From assembly GCA_020061995.1 (NCBI GenBank), contig JAGUXE010000285.1, positions 1 to 27,010 on the forward strand: 27,010 nt of DNA, given 5' to 3'. Under the pieces are notes generated by a model. The model was not told the origin of the DNA and ran no database searches. It saw nothing but the letters and a program-made list of their open reading frames with translations. A program made the translations under genes and the position numbers. Source of the stretch: Ignavibacteriales bacterium (lineage in GTDB: Bacteria > Bacteroidota > Ignavibacteria > Ignavibacteriales > Ignavibacteriaceae). Position 1 is the first letter of the stretch, and each line of letters opens with the position of its first letter. This document shows, in pieces, positions 16,324-25,700 of the stretch.

Positions 16324-16794
16324 ATGAATTTAGTTAAGATTACTTTTATATTAATATTATTTTCATCACATGTTTTAACGGCTCAGAACCAAGATGTTTT
16401 TAATAAGTTTGATCAGTTGATTGGAGTGTGGGTGTCTGAATATCCCGGATATAAGTTGTATGAAAAATGGGAGCGGATTTCATCCACAAAATTTGAGGGT
16501 GCTGGATATAAAGTAGTTGGACGGGATACTATTCTGATAGAGATTATCGATTTAATCTTTAATGATGATTCAATTTACTACTCTCCTCAGGTTATTGACC
16601 AAAATGATGGACGTGTCATTTCTTTTAAGATGAGTGAAGAAGAAAAACAATTTAGATTTGTGAATTTATTACACGACTTTCCTAAAGAGATTATTTACGA
16701 TTTCATAACTAATGATGAGATGATTGTTAAGCTAAAAGGTTCAGAAAAAAAATCTAAAGAAGTTACTTTTTACTTTAAGAAACTAAATAACTAA
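16324..16794 (+). CDS. Secreted DUF6265-like (lipocalin-like) protein
   Basis: The 156-residue product starts with a short signal peptide ending near HVLTAQ, so it is probably exported to the periplasm or beyond. The mature part opens with FDQLIGVWVSEYPGYKLYEK, the pattern of small beta-barrel proteins annotated DUF6265 or lipocalin-like, with a characteristic W and G-rich first strand. The rest alternates polar and hydrophobic residues as in beta strands and ends FYFKKLNN. The function is not known. It lies 59 bases after the LiaF-like gene and 42 bases before the aldehyde dehydrogenase gene, so all three could be cotranscribed, though no functional link is evident. Confidence 0.65.
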   Translation: MNLVKITFILILFSSHVLTAQNQDVFNKFDQLIGVWVSEYPGYKLYEKWERISSTKFEGAGYKVVGRDTILIEIIDLIFNDDSIYYSPQVIDQNDGRVISFKMSEEEKQFRFVNLLHDFPKEIIYDFITNDEMIVKLKGSEKKSKEVTFYFKKLNN

Positions 16795-16836
16795 ATTACC
16801 CAATAAAATGAATAATGATAATTAGTCGAGATAAAA

Positions 16837-18411
16837 ATGAAACTAGATAAAGATCTTTTATCAATTCAGGAAGCAAGAGATTTAGCTAAAACTGCAAAAG
16901 AAGCTCAACTTGAGTTTAAGCATTTTAGTCAGGAGCAAGTCGACAAAGTTGTTAAATCAATGGCGGAAGCAGGTTATAATGAAGCGGAGCGTCTTGCTAA
17001 ATTAGCTGTCGATGAAAGTGGATTTGGTAAGTGGCAAGATAAAATTATTAAAAACCAGTTTGGGACAAAAAATGTTTATGATTCGATAAAGGATTTAAAA
17101 ACCGTCGGAGTTATTGAGTCACAAGCTAATGGAAAAATATTAAAAATTGCCGAACCGATGGGAGTGGTCTGTGCACTTGTTCCTTCAACAAACCCTACAT
17201 CAACTGCCATGTTTAAGGCATTAATCTCAGTGAAATGCAGAAACGGAATTGTTGCAAGCCCTCATCCTAGAACTGTGAACTCAACAGTAGAAGCAATTCG
17301 TATTTTGGCTAATGCTGCAGAAAAAGCCGGAGCGCCGAAAGGATTGATCCAATGTATGACGAACCCAACGATTGAGGGGACTGAGGCTTTGATGCATGAT
17401 AAAAATATTGCTGTTATTTTAGCTACCGGTAGTAATCCCATGGTTAAAGCAGCTTATAGTTCAGGTATCCCTGCTTATGGAGTAGGATCGGGCAATGTTC
17501 CTGCATTCATCGAGCGAACCGCAAATTACAAGAAGGCTGTTGCTGATATAATTTATGGAACCACTTTTGATAACGGTACACTCTGCTCTTCCGAACAAGC
17601 AATGATTGTTGATCGATCATTAAAAGAAAAAGTAATTTCAGAAGCTAAACATCAAGGTTGTTATTTTTTAAATGAAGATGAAAAACAAAAACTCGCAAAC
17701 ACGATTATTCTTAAAAAAGGAGGCTTGAACCCGGACATCGTAGGAAAGTCTGCTAAATGGATTGCGAATTATGCCGGATTTTCCGTAGATGAAAGTGTAA
17801 GAGTTCTTGTTGCTGAGTGTGAAGAAGTTGGAAAACAAGAACCACTGTCTGTCGAAAAACTTTCACCCATTTTAGCTTTTTATACTGTTGATGGTTGGTT
17901 GGAAGGGTGTCATAGATGTATTGACTTGCTGCACTTCGGGGGTGTAGGACATACAATGGTAATACATTCAAATGACTCGGATATCATAATGAAATTTGCG
18001 CTTGAAAAACCTGCATTTAGGATTTTGGTAAATACCGTTTCTTCTATTGGTGCTGTTGGTTATACAACTGCATTAGCCCCATCATTAACGCTTGGTCCAG
18101 GTACATGGGGCGGTTCAATAATAAGTGAAAATGTTACCGCTAAACATTTAATGAATATCAAGTATCTTGCTTATGAAACAAATCCGGTTAATGATTCCTT
18201 TGGTGTAAGTTCCATAAACAGTGAAACTATTTCTAAGAATTTTTTGTTTGAAATTGAGGAAAGATTAAAAGCGCGGGCTGGAAACCCTGTTTTTAATATT
18301 GAAAAAAATACGAGTTCGAAAACAAATGAAAACGCTGATAAAAAATTTGGCAGCGGTTTGTCTGAAGTCGAATTGAATAAACTTATTAATGATTTTAGAA
18401 GTCGGAAGTAA
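16837..18411 (+). CDS. CoA-acylating aldehyde dehydrogenase with microcompartment-type C-terminal tag
   Basis: The 524-residue protein belongs to the EutE/PduP-like group that oxidises acetaldehyde or propionaldehyde to acyl-CoA with NAD. The Rossmann region includes IAEPMGVVCALVPSTNPTST, and the catalytic cysteine is C250 in FDNGTLCSSEQA. The C-terminal motif GTWGGSIISENVTAKHLMN is typical of this clade. After the catalytic domain (to about 488) comes a Ser/Thr/Asn/Lys-rich linker, then a final amphipathic stretch SGLSEVELNKLINDFRSRK (506-524), which looks like an encapsulation peptide that directs enzymes into microcompartments. With the two BMC-P genes 7 kb upstream, this implies an aldehyde-processing metabolosome. 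The gene ends at a terminator. Confidence 0.92.
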   Translation: MKLDKDLLSIQEARDLAKTAKEAQLEFKHFSQEQVDKVVKSMAEAGYNEAERLAKLAVDESGFGKWQDKIIKNQFGTKNVYDSIKDLKTVGVIESQANGKILKIAEPMGVVCALVPSTNPTSTAMFKALISVKCRNGIVASPHPRTVNSTVEAIRILANAAEKAGAPKGLIQCMTNPTIEGTEALMHDKNIAVILATGSNPMVKAAYSSGIPAYGVGSGNVPAFIERTANYKKAVADIIYGTTFDNGTLCSSEQAMIVDRSLKEKVISEAKHQGCYFLNEDEKQKLANTIILKKGGLNPDIVGKSAKWIANYAGFSVDESVRVLVAECEEVGKQEPLSVEKLSPILAFYTVDGWLEGCHRCIDLLHFGGVGHTMVIHSNDSDIIMKFALEKPAFRILVNTVSSIGAVGYTTALAPSLTLGPGTWGGSIISENVTAKHLMNIKYLAYETNPVNDSFGVSSINSETISKNFLFEIEERLKARAGNPVFNIEKNTSSKTNENADKKFGSGLSEVELNKLINDFRSRK

Positions 18412-18421
18412 ATTGGAATTG

Positions 18422-18477
18422 TTGATTGCTAAAAATATTTCATTTCCAAATTCGGAAATTAGCAATCAAAATTTTTG
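18422..18477. terminator. Terminator between the aldehyde dehydrogenase and tRNA-Pro
   Basis: Outer arms TTGATTGCTAA (18422-18432) and TTAGCAATCAA (18459-18469) are exact complements; an inner hairpin ATTTCC/GGAAAT lies within the loop. A short T-run follows on the plus strand (18472-18476), and an A/T-rich tract lies on the other side, so it may also end the minus-strand tRNA transcript. Confidence 0.75.
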
Positions 18478-18552
18478 TCGGGGTGGGGAGATTCGAACTC
18501 CCGACCTCTTCGTCCCGAACGAAGCGCGCTAACCGGGCTGCGCTACACCCCG
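18478..18552 (-). tRNA. tRNA-Pro (anticodon CGG)
   Basis: On the minus strand the 75 bases fold as a cloverleaf. The acceptor arms are CGGGGTG and CACCCCG with discriminator A at 18478. The D arm is GCGC/GCGC, the anticodon arm is CTTCG/CGAAG with loop TTCGGGA (anticodon CGG), and the T arm is GGGAG/CTCCC with loop TTCGAAT. The anticodon loop and stem are the same as in typical bacterial tRNA-Pro(CGG). The 3' CCA is not encoded (ACA follows), so it must be added after transcription. Confidence 0.96.
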
Positions 18553-18566
18553 AAAAAGTGAGTGCA

Positions 18567-18572
18567 AATATA
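18567..18572 (-). promoter_or_regulatory. Candidate -10 element of the tRNA-Pro gene
   Basis: On the minus strand TATATT, extended as TATATTTG, lies about 15 bases before the tRNA 5' end, which would place the start site about 8 bases upstream. The -35 side is A/T-rich and shows no strong match. The extended form also fits the Bacteroidota-type TAnnTTTG element. Confidence 0.3.
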
Positions 18573-18606
18573 AATAGATTTCACCAAATAAAAATAATTT
18601 AGAAAT

Positions 18607-18635
18607 TTGGATGTATAAATATGATTAATTATATT
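18607..18635 (+). promoter_or_regulatory. Candidate sigma-70 promoter for the OmpA-family gene
   Basis: TTGGAT (18607-18612) and TATATT (18630-18635) are separated by 17 bases. It would give an untranslated leader of about 105 bases ahead of the OmpA-family start at 18748. The remaining gap up to that gene is AT-rich and shows no other feature that I can support. Confidence 0.4.
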
Positions 18636-18747
18636 TCAGGGAATTAATCACACTATTAATGAATTCAAATGAAATATTATCTTAGAATTATGAACTTAAC
18701 GATTTTTTTTAATTACTTTATTACTTAACTACTTCCGAGGGAATTTT

Positions 18748-19866
18748 ATGAAAAAAATATTATTAATACTGATTGTGTTCGCTTTTACGGTTTCGTTAAC
18801 AAAAGCGCAAGTATCCAAAGATGGATGGGCACTTGGCCTTGATTTCGTTTCGCCTAGATTATTCACCGATATTGGTAGTGAAGACATGAATTATGGCGGA
18901 CGCTTTATCCTACAAAAAAATCTCACCGAGAACGCAGGTATGAGATTTAGTGTTGATTATTTGATGTTTACCGGACAGAATGCAGTTGCCCCAATCGAAT
19001 TCACTAATAACACCATTAAATTTGGGATTTCCGCTATTTACAATTTTTTACCATGTGAAGTTGTTAATCCTTATGTTGGTCTCGGCGGAGGTATGCTTTA
19101 TTATACTTTGAAAAATTCTGCGAATGTTAAAGATGACTCCTATTTTGGAGAACTTACTGCTGATTTTATAATTGGTGGAAGCTATAATTTTGCTGAAGAT
19201 TGGTTCTTGAAAGTTGAATTATCTCAAAGTACAGTTTCTACAGATAAATTTGACGGATTAAAAGGCGGTCAAGGTGGTTTAATGGGCGGTACTCTTGATT
19301 CTTATACATCATTAGGTATAGGACTTCTTTACAATATTGATAGAGGAACACCTTCAACACATTGTGAAGACATGGCAAAAGGTATTTCAGCTAATATAGA
19401 TTATGCAAAGATTGAAGAAATTGTTCGCAAGTATACTACAACTCCTACTGACGTAGATTACAACAAAATTGAAGATATCGTTAAAAAACACGCCGGTAAA
19501 ACTACCGTTCAACATACGGATGGCGAAAAAAACTGGGTATTAATTGGAGTTAATTTTGATTTTGGTAAATCAACACTTTCTTCTGAATCATATCCAATAT
19601 TATCAAATGCAGCAGTTGTATTATTAAGCAACCCTTCAATGAAAGTTGAAATTCAAGGGCATACAGATATTATTGGTTCTGCAACCTCGAACAAAAAACT
19701 TTCAATTGAAAGAGCTGAAACCGTAAAAAGTTTCTTGCTCTCAAAAGGTGTTGAGGCTTCCAGATTATCAACAGCTGGTTTCGGTGATACAAAACCAATC
19801 TCTGATAATAAAACTGCTCAAGGTAGATCATTTAACAGAAGAATTGAATTCAAAATATTAAAATAA
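18748..19866 (+). CDS. OmpA-family outer-membrane protein
   Basis: The 372-residue protein has a signal peptide ending at TKAQ (about residue 21), an N-terminal beta-barrel-like region rich in aromatic and glycine residues (about 25-205), a short linker, and an OmpA peptidoglycan-binding domain (about 255-372). The latter shows VNFDFGKSTLSSES, VEIQGHTDIIGS and the ending GFGDTKPISDNKTAQGRSFN then RRIEF, including the conserved Asp and Arg that bind diaminopimelate. The linker contains two copies of a 12-residue unit (DYAKIEEIVRKY and DYNKIEDIVKKH), likely a short coiled spacer. It probably ties the outer membrane to peptidoglycan. A GAGGG site precedes the ATG. A terminator follows. Confidence 0.92.
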   Translation: MKKILLILIVFAFTVSLTKAQVSKDGWALGLDFVSPRLFTDIGSEDMNYGGRFILQKNLTENAGMRFSVDYLMFTGQNAVAPIEFTNNTIKFGISAIYNFLPCEVVNPYVGLGGGMLYYTLKNSANVKDDSYFGELTADFIIGGSYNFAEDWFLKVELSQSTVSTDKFDGLKGGQGGLMGGTLDSYTSLGIGLLYNIDRGTPSTHCEDMAKGISANIDYAKIEEIVRKYTTTPTDVDYNKIEDIVKKHAGKTTVQHTDGEKNWVLIGVNFDFGKSTLSSESYPILSNAAVVLLSNPSMKVEIQGHTDIIGSATSNKKLSIERAETVKSFLLSKGVEASRLSTAGFGDTKPISDNKTAQGRSFNRRIEFKILK

Positions 19867-19885
19867 TTTTGAAAATATATTTAAC

Positions 19886-19918
19886 AAAAAAGGGATACAA
19901 TTTGCATCCCTTTTTTTT
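19886..19918. terminator. Bidirectional terminator between the OmpA and SpmAB genes
   Basis: Arms AAAAAAGGGAT (19886-19896) and ATCCCTTTTTT (19906-19916) pair perfectly around a nine-base loop, with T-runs on either side depending on strand. It serves the convergent OmpA-family (plus) and SpmAB (minus) genes. Confidence 0.9.
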
Positions 19919-19942
19919 ATACATCACGAATTGATTTATTGC

Positions 19943-21571
19943 TTATCCAAATAGTAGTGTTACTATGAAAACTGCTGCTAAGATTCCAACTATATCAGCC
20001 GCAACACCCGCAACTACTGCATGTCTGATTCTTTTAATACCTACTGCACCGAAATAAACAGCAAGAACATAAAAAGTAGTTTCAGTGCTGCCAAAAAATG
20101 TTGAAACCATGATACCAATAAAAGAATCCGGACCGTGAACAGAAATTATTTCAGCCATAATTCCGAGTGAACCGCTACCTGACAATGGGCGCATTAGTGC
20201 CATAGGTAAGGCTTCGGCGGGCATTCCAACAAAATTTGTAATTGGTTGTAGTATATAAATTAACCATTCCATTGCTCCACCGGTTCGAAAAATCCCAATT
20301 GCCATAAGCATTGCTACGAGATAAGGAATAATTCTTACAGCTACATTAAAACCTTCTTTTGCTCCTTCAACAAACATTTCATATACTTTTACTTTTTTAT
20401 ATGCACCAAACCCGACAAAAATAGTAATCAGTAATGGTATTGCTAAAATTGAAACAACTTGAATAACATTTTTTATTAATTCCGGATTTAAAAAAGAAAA
20501 TATTGAGGAAATTGCTGAACCCATTCCTGTTAAAAGAATTAAAGAGATTACAATTCCAATTGAGAAAACTGAAATTAAAAACTTTTTACTATCATTTAAC
20601 CATTTCCCAAATTCAGAAAATTTAATCGGAAACTTCTCCATTATTTTTGCAACTGTAATTCCTGTGATTGTTGCACAAGTGGATGCGAATAGTGCCGTAC
20701 CAATTATTACTGCCGGTTCAGAACTTCCTGCTGAAGCTCGCACTGCAATAGCAGTTGCCGGTATCAATGTCATACCCGCAGTATTAACTGCTAAAAAAGT
20801 ACACATTGCATTTGTAGCTGTTCCTTTATTAGGATTTAATTTGTCAAGTTCTTCCATAGCTTTTAAACCAAAAGGAGTAGCGGCATTTCCAAGTCCCAGA
20901 AAATTGGCAGAAATATTCATAATCATTGCCCCCATTGCAGGATGTTCCGCCGGAACTTCAGGGAAAAGAAATTTTGTAATTGGTTTTAATGCTCGGGCGA
21001 TATAGGTTATTAACCCTGCTTCTTCTGCAATCTTCATTACACCAAGCCATAGTGCCATTACTCCAATCAAACCAAGAGCAATATTGACGGCAGTTTCAGC
21101 ATAGCTTAGTGCTGAATTTGTTACTTCTTTTAGATTGAGAAATGAAACTTCTTCAAAGACTATTTTCCCTGTAATTTCATTAGTCTCTTTGACGTTGGAA
21201 GTTAACGAAATAACACCTGTGAGATCATTCTCTTTGCCGCTTACTTTTGCCATTTTTTGAAATACTTCAGGATAATCCTTTTCAATTATCGCGAAGAAAG
21301 TTGCTTCTTTTTTATTTGCATCGAAGGCAATTTTAGATTGGAAGATTAAATCTGTTTTAGACATTGTCAGATAATATTTATGTAAATCTTCTTTTGAAAT
21401 TTTTAGTTTTGTCTCGAAAGGTTTTGATTTATCTATTGTGCTATCGATTGAAAAAGTAATTGGGATTGGAACCCCACTTTGATATTTATTACTAACTTTA
21501 TCTTGAAGATCGGAAGATAGAGCAGCAGCAATTCCGAGTAAGACCAATCCTAACCAGATATAATTGAGCAT
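19943..21571 (-). CDS. SpmA-SpmB fusion membrane protein (nucleoside-recognition/Gate domains)
   Basis: The 542-residue protein fuses the two spore maturation proteins SpmA and SpmB in one chain. The first half (about 160-335) carries the SpmA signature NISANFLGLGNAATPFG near residue 215-231. The second half (about 365-542) carries the SpmB signatures RPLSGSGSLGIMAEI and STFFGSTETTFYVLAVYF near 460-505. Both halves are multi-helix membrane Gate domains. Residues 28-155, after the first helix, form a non-membrane, lysine-rich beta-like domain, probably outside the cytoplasmic membrane. In spore formers SpmA/B affect core dehydration, but nothing here suggests sporulation, so a transport role is more likely. 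The gene is 9 bases after the amidase gene, with AGGGG ahead of its ATG. Confidence 0.88.
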   Translation of the reverse strand: MLNYIWLGLVLLGIAAALSSDLQDKVSNKYQSGVPIPITFSIDSTIDKSKPFETKLKISKEDLHKYYLTMSKTDLIFQSKIAFDANKKEATFFAIIEKDYPEVFQKMAKVSGKENDLTGVISLTSNVKETNEITGKIVFEEVSFLNLKEVTNSALSYAETAVNIALGLIGVMALWLGVMKIAEEAGLITYIARALKPITKFLFPEVPAEHPAMGAMIMNISANFLGLGNAATPFGLKAMEELDKLNPNKGTATNAMCTFLAVNTAGMTLIPATAIAVRASAGSSEPAVIIGTALFASTCATITGITVAKIMEKFPIKFSEFGKWLNDSKKFLISVFSIGIVISLILLTGMGSAISSIFSFLNPELIKNVIQVVSILAIPLLITIFVGFGAYKKVKVYEMFVEGAKEGFNVAVRIIPYLVAMLMAIGIFRTGGAMEWLIYILQPITNFVGMPAEALPMALMRPLSGSGSLGIMAEIISVHGPDSFIGIMVSTFFGSTETTFYVLAVYFGAVGIKRIRHAVVAGVAADIVGILAAVFIVTLLFG

Positions 21572-21580
21572 GTTTTTCCC

Positions 21581-22630
21581 CTAATGTTTTTTTGTTTTGA
21601 TTAAAAATATTTTCTGATGAAACGGGTAAGCATAATTTCCAAAATTGTTTGCGGCGATTATTCGTACTTCTACTTCATCTTTTTCTATTTCGGATAAGTT
21701 TATTAACAATGATGACTCTTTTATATTAAAAATAAAATCAACAGTTTCAAGTGAGTCAACGAAAACTCGAATTGATCTAGGATTTATACCGGAAGTATCC
21801 CTAAGTAGATAATTTAATGAATACTTATTTTCTTGAAGGTGTTCGTTTGAAATAAATTTTATATCAGGAAAACCTGTTCGATAATATCTATAAATCCCTC
21901 TAAAAATTCCCCAAGCCTGTATTTTATTGAACTCATCAATAATTAATCTTTGTTCTTCAACCGGATGGGAATGAAATGAACACTCGACCAACACTGCTGG
22001 GATTTCTGTATTTCGTAAAACTGCGAAACCTTTTTTTGGATAAATAAGATAATCAGAATAAGTTCCGTCAAATGAGCCCAAACCACCGGAATTTCTCATA
22101 GCATAAGCTAAATCACGTTGAATAAACCGTGCAACATCTTTTTCCATCGGTTCAAATTCATAATCTGTTTCTTTTGCATGATAGTATGTGGAAGTGTAAT
22201 TTGTATTAGGATCACCACTTGCCCCCGGACTGTTATGATGAATACTAATAAAAAGATCAGCCATGCTTTGATTTGCTAAAAGCGAGCGGTCTTTTAAATC
22301 TACAGTTGTATCTTTATCTCTTGACATTAGCACAACCGCACCAGCTTCTGTTAAAAAGTTTCGCAAATAAATAGCCACTCTTAGATTTACATCTGCTTCA
22401 ACAGCTAAAGCATGGGGACCTTTGTTTACTCTATCGTTCCCCCCATGCCCCGGATCGATAAAGATTTTTTTACCGGTTAAATAATTTTTACTAACATTTA
22501 TGAATTTTTGGTATGAGATGGAGTCTTTGAATTCGATTGGAGTTTCATATCTAATTGTATAATAGTTGATTGTGGTACAACCGGTTAAGTAGAGAAATGA
22601 AACAAATGATAGTAAGACTAAGATTTTCAA
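21581..22630 (-). CDS. N-acetylmuramoyl-L-alanine amidase lipoprotein (Amidase_3)
   Basis: The 349-residue protein cleaves the amide bond between muramic acid and the stem peptide. It starts at TTG (22630), supported by GAGGT placed about 7 bases ahead. The signal peptide has a clear lipobox LTGC with the lipidated cysteine at C18. The zinc ligands are H62 (IDPGHGG), E78 (AVEAD) and H131 (SIHHN), and the catalytic glutamate is E216 (VLVECSF), so the active site is complete. After the catalytic domain (about 53-245) there is a 100-residue C-terminal beta-rich domain of unknown role. It is likely cotranscribed with the downstream SpmAB gene. Confidence 0.93.
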   Translation of the reverse strand: MKILVLLSFVSFLYLTGCTTINYYTIRYETPIEFKDSISYQKFINVSKNYLTGKKIFIDPGHGGNDRVNKGPHALAVEADVNLRVAIYLRNFLTEAGAVVLMSRDKDTTVDLKDRSLLANQSMADLFISIHHNSPGASGDPNTNYTSTYYHAKETDYEFEPMEKDVARFIQRDLAYAMRNSGGLGSFDGTYSDYLIYPKKGFAVLRNTEIPAVLVECSFHSHPVEEQRLIIDEFNKIQAWGIFRGIYRYYRTGFPDIKFISNEHLQENKYSLNYLLRDTSGINPRSIRVFVDSLETVDFIFNIKESSLLINLSEIEKDEVEVRIIAANNFGNYAYPFHQKIFLIKTKKH

Positions 22631-22663
22631 AAATTACCTCAATGATTAACAATCTATATTTAC

Positions 22664-22704
22664 TTAAGATTTAAAATCTAATACTTAAAATAAGAACTTA
22701 TTTT
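22664..22704. repeat. Two short palindromes upstream of the amidase gene
   Basis: AGATTTAAAATCT (22667-22679) reads the same on both strands about its central base. AAAATAAGAACTTATTTT (22687-22704) is a perfect inverted repeat with a two-base centre. They lie between the helicase stop and the amidase start. They could be an operator or a weak terminator of the helicase gene; neither has a GC-rich stem. Confidence 0.4.
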
Positions 22705-22730
22705 GAAGTGGAGAAGAAAATATCGTCGGA

Positions 22731-25700
22731 CTAAACGAATTTTAGTATACAGTTAATTTTGTCCATACTGTAAACACAATCTTTACAATGTGATAAATTT
22801 GGTTTGAAAGATTTTGCTCTTATACTTTCAACTATTTTAAGTAATCGTTCATTAAAATTATCAATATCGGATATGCTAATTTGTTTTTTGAAAGAGATTT
22901 CCGGATGCTTAACAAAAACAAGTTGAAGTTCAAAAGACTTTATCGAACTGAATTTGTGTGAGAGCAACAACGCATAGAATGTAAGTTGAGGAATATATAT
23001 ACTTATTTTCTCTTCAACTTTTTGTGGTTCGAAATCATCAGTCTTATAATCTATAATATTTATTTTGTCATCAGCAATTATTACTTTATCAACTATTCCA
23101 TATAGAAAAAAATCATTAACCTTTGCATAGATTTCATACTCGTTGAAGTATTTGTTATAAGAAATGATGTTTTTATAAACTTCCGAATTATAAAATGCAA
23201 TCAAATCAGAATAGACAGTATCTGAATAAGGTTTAATCTGGTCGGGATTAATGTTTTCGTCTTTTAAATAGATATCTATGCAATTTGATAAATCATTTTC
23301 GGGAATATTCTCCTGAAGAATCCTATGTATAATTCGTCCTTTTAAATCTGATTTTAGAGATATATCATGATCCTTCTCATCTTTGAAATCTTCTTCATCG
23401 GAAATATCAAATTCTTTAGTTGTTTTTTTCTTACCTAAATTATGCTCAAATATCTTTCGTTGTAACGAAGAAAAACCATACTCATAAGTCAATAAGTATT
23501 TAACCGGACATTGAGAGAAAATAGAAATTTTTGTTGCTGAAATCACTTCATCACTAATATCACTTTTGATTGTATCGATGTTAAGGTTTAAATTTTCTTC
23601 GGCAGCTTTCTCGATCTCTTTATAAATACCGCAGTCATCAATAAAACTAAAGATAGGAATATTTAGTTGGATGTTTTCTCTATTGTTTACAAAAAGACCA
23701 TCATTATTTTTTAGAAAATTGAGACTTGTGTCAAATTGCAAGATGCTCGATTCATCAACAGAAGGAAAAACTTCTCTGATAAATGATAAGAAAGATTCAC
23801 TATTAGTTCTTTTATTCAAATTTGCAGTTAGAAACAAATAATTTTTTGCTCGGGTAATCGCAACATAAAATAATCGTTTTGCTTCAGCTAAATTTTTTCT
23901 TCTATTTATAACATTGAATACATTGACAATTGGAGCGGTCTCATATTCATCAAAAATATTTTTGCGGTTGGGGGTTTTTGCTAGAATTCCGAGGGATTTA
24001 TCAACATAGATTTTTTTTGCTTTTATGGTTGATGTCTCTGAATAATCTTGCAATGCAAATAAAAAGAGAGCTTTAAATTCTAATCCTTTTGACTGATGAA
24101 TTGTCATTATTTTAACCGAGTTTTGTTCATCAATTAGAGCAGCATGTCCTTCGTCTGAATAATGTTCAATTGCTTGTTTTAAATAAACCGTATAATCATA
24201 CAAATTTCTAAAACCTTGTTTAAAAAATGCATCGGTTATTTGAATAAGCTTTTCAAGATTGTTTAAATCTTGTTCGCCATCTTCTTTTGAAGATAGAACT
24301 GAAATATAGCCTGTCTCTGAAATTATCTTTCTAAGTAGATAAATTATGTCACTATTATTTGCAATCCTGTTATTTTCTTTTAGTAATTCTATTATCGATA
24401 TATAACTATTTTCAGTGTGGGACGCCGATTGAAACTTCTCCCAAAAGGTAGTTCCATAATTCAAAGATATTCTAAAAATTTCGGTATCGGTTAAAAAGAA
24501 GAGGGGAGAACGAAGAATAGCAACTAATGCTGTATCATCACGGTAATTCAACAAAAACGATAAATAATAATATATATCATACACTATTTGACTCTGGAAA
24601 AAACCGGTTCCTCCAATAATCGAAAAAGGAATGTTGTATTTCTTAAAACTAGATTCAAGTTCCTCAAATGACTTTCTTTTTCGGCAAAGAATAGCAATAT
24701 CATTAAACTTAATGTTAGGAGTTTTTTCTTTGTCATTTATTAATTTTAAAACTCTACGGGCTACTAATTCACTTTCCTTCAAGTATGTGTTAATTTCTCT
24801 TTCACTTTTTTCTATTTTGCTAGTGAATAAAAACTCAATAACACCATCCAAATCTTCACTCTTTGCACATGTTATTTCATTGGGAGAAACCTCATTAAAA
24901 ATGGGATTTGGATTTGAGAAAAGCTGTGAAAATATATGATTGGTGAATGAGCAGAGAATTGGTGACATCCTAAAACTGTCAGGTAATGAGAGAATTTTCC
25001 CTTCGTTGTTGACTGTTTGGATATCGTTGTTTGTTTTTCTAAAGACTTCCAATTCAGCATCACGAAACCTATAGATGCTCTGTTTCTCATCACCGACGAC
25101 AAAGAGATTTCCTGTATGAAGTTCGTTGAGAATAGGAAGAAAAATATTGTATTGAAGCTCATTGGTATCTTGATACTCATCAATCATTATATATTTGAAT
25201 TTTGAAGACAATTTTTGTTTTACATCATCATTCGAAATAATCTCCATAGTCTTTATTAAGATATCTTCAAAATCAAGATATGCGTAATTATTCTTACGCT
25301 TTTCATATGCACTTAATGATGCTGTAAACAACTCGATGAACATTAATCCCAATTCGGCGAGTGCATTTTCATGTTCAAGTGAGTCATCATCTTTTTGAAA
25401 CAATTTTGCAAGTTGAAAGAACTTTTCTATGTTCAGGATTTCAGTGATGTATTGATCTCTATTCTTTTTAAGATATCCTATCTTTTTTATAGTAAGACTA
25501 TTTGTAAAAGCTTCTGAATAATTGGCAATTCTCGATATGAAATTTATGATCGAATGAATTTTCAAATCTTTATCAAGTAAAAGTGAAATTCTATCTGCTA
25601 TTTCAGACCCTTCATATTTCGCCGCATTGTTGATTGTTATGAAGTCCTGCAAAAAATCATGATATGTTGGAGAAAGAATCGCCTCAACTAATGAAACATA

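Noticed and set aside
20664..21005. A 113-residue frame opposite the SpmAB gene
   Set aside because: It mirrors a conserved membrane segment of the SpmAB gene; its hydrophobic, alanine-rich translation is what the complement of such a segment gives.
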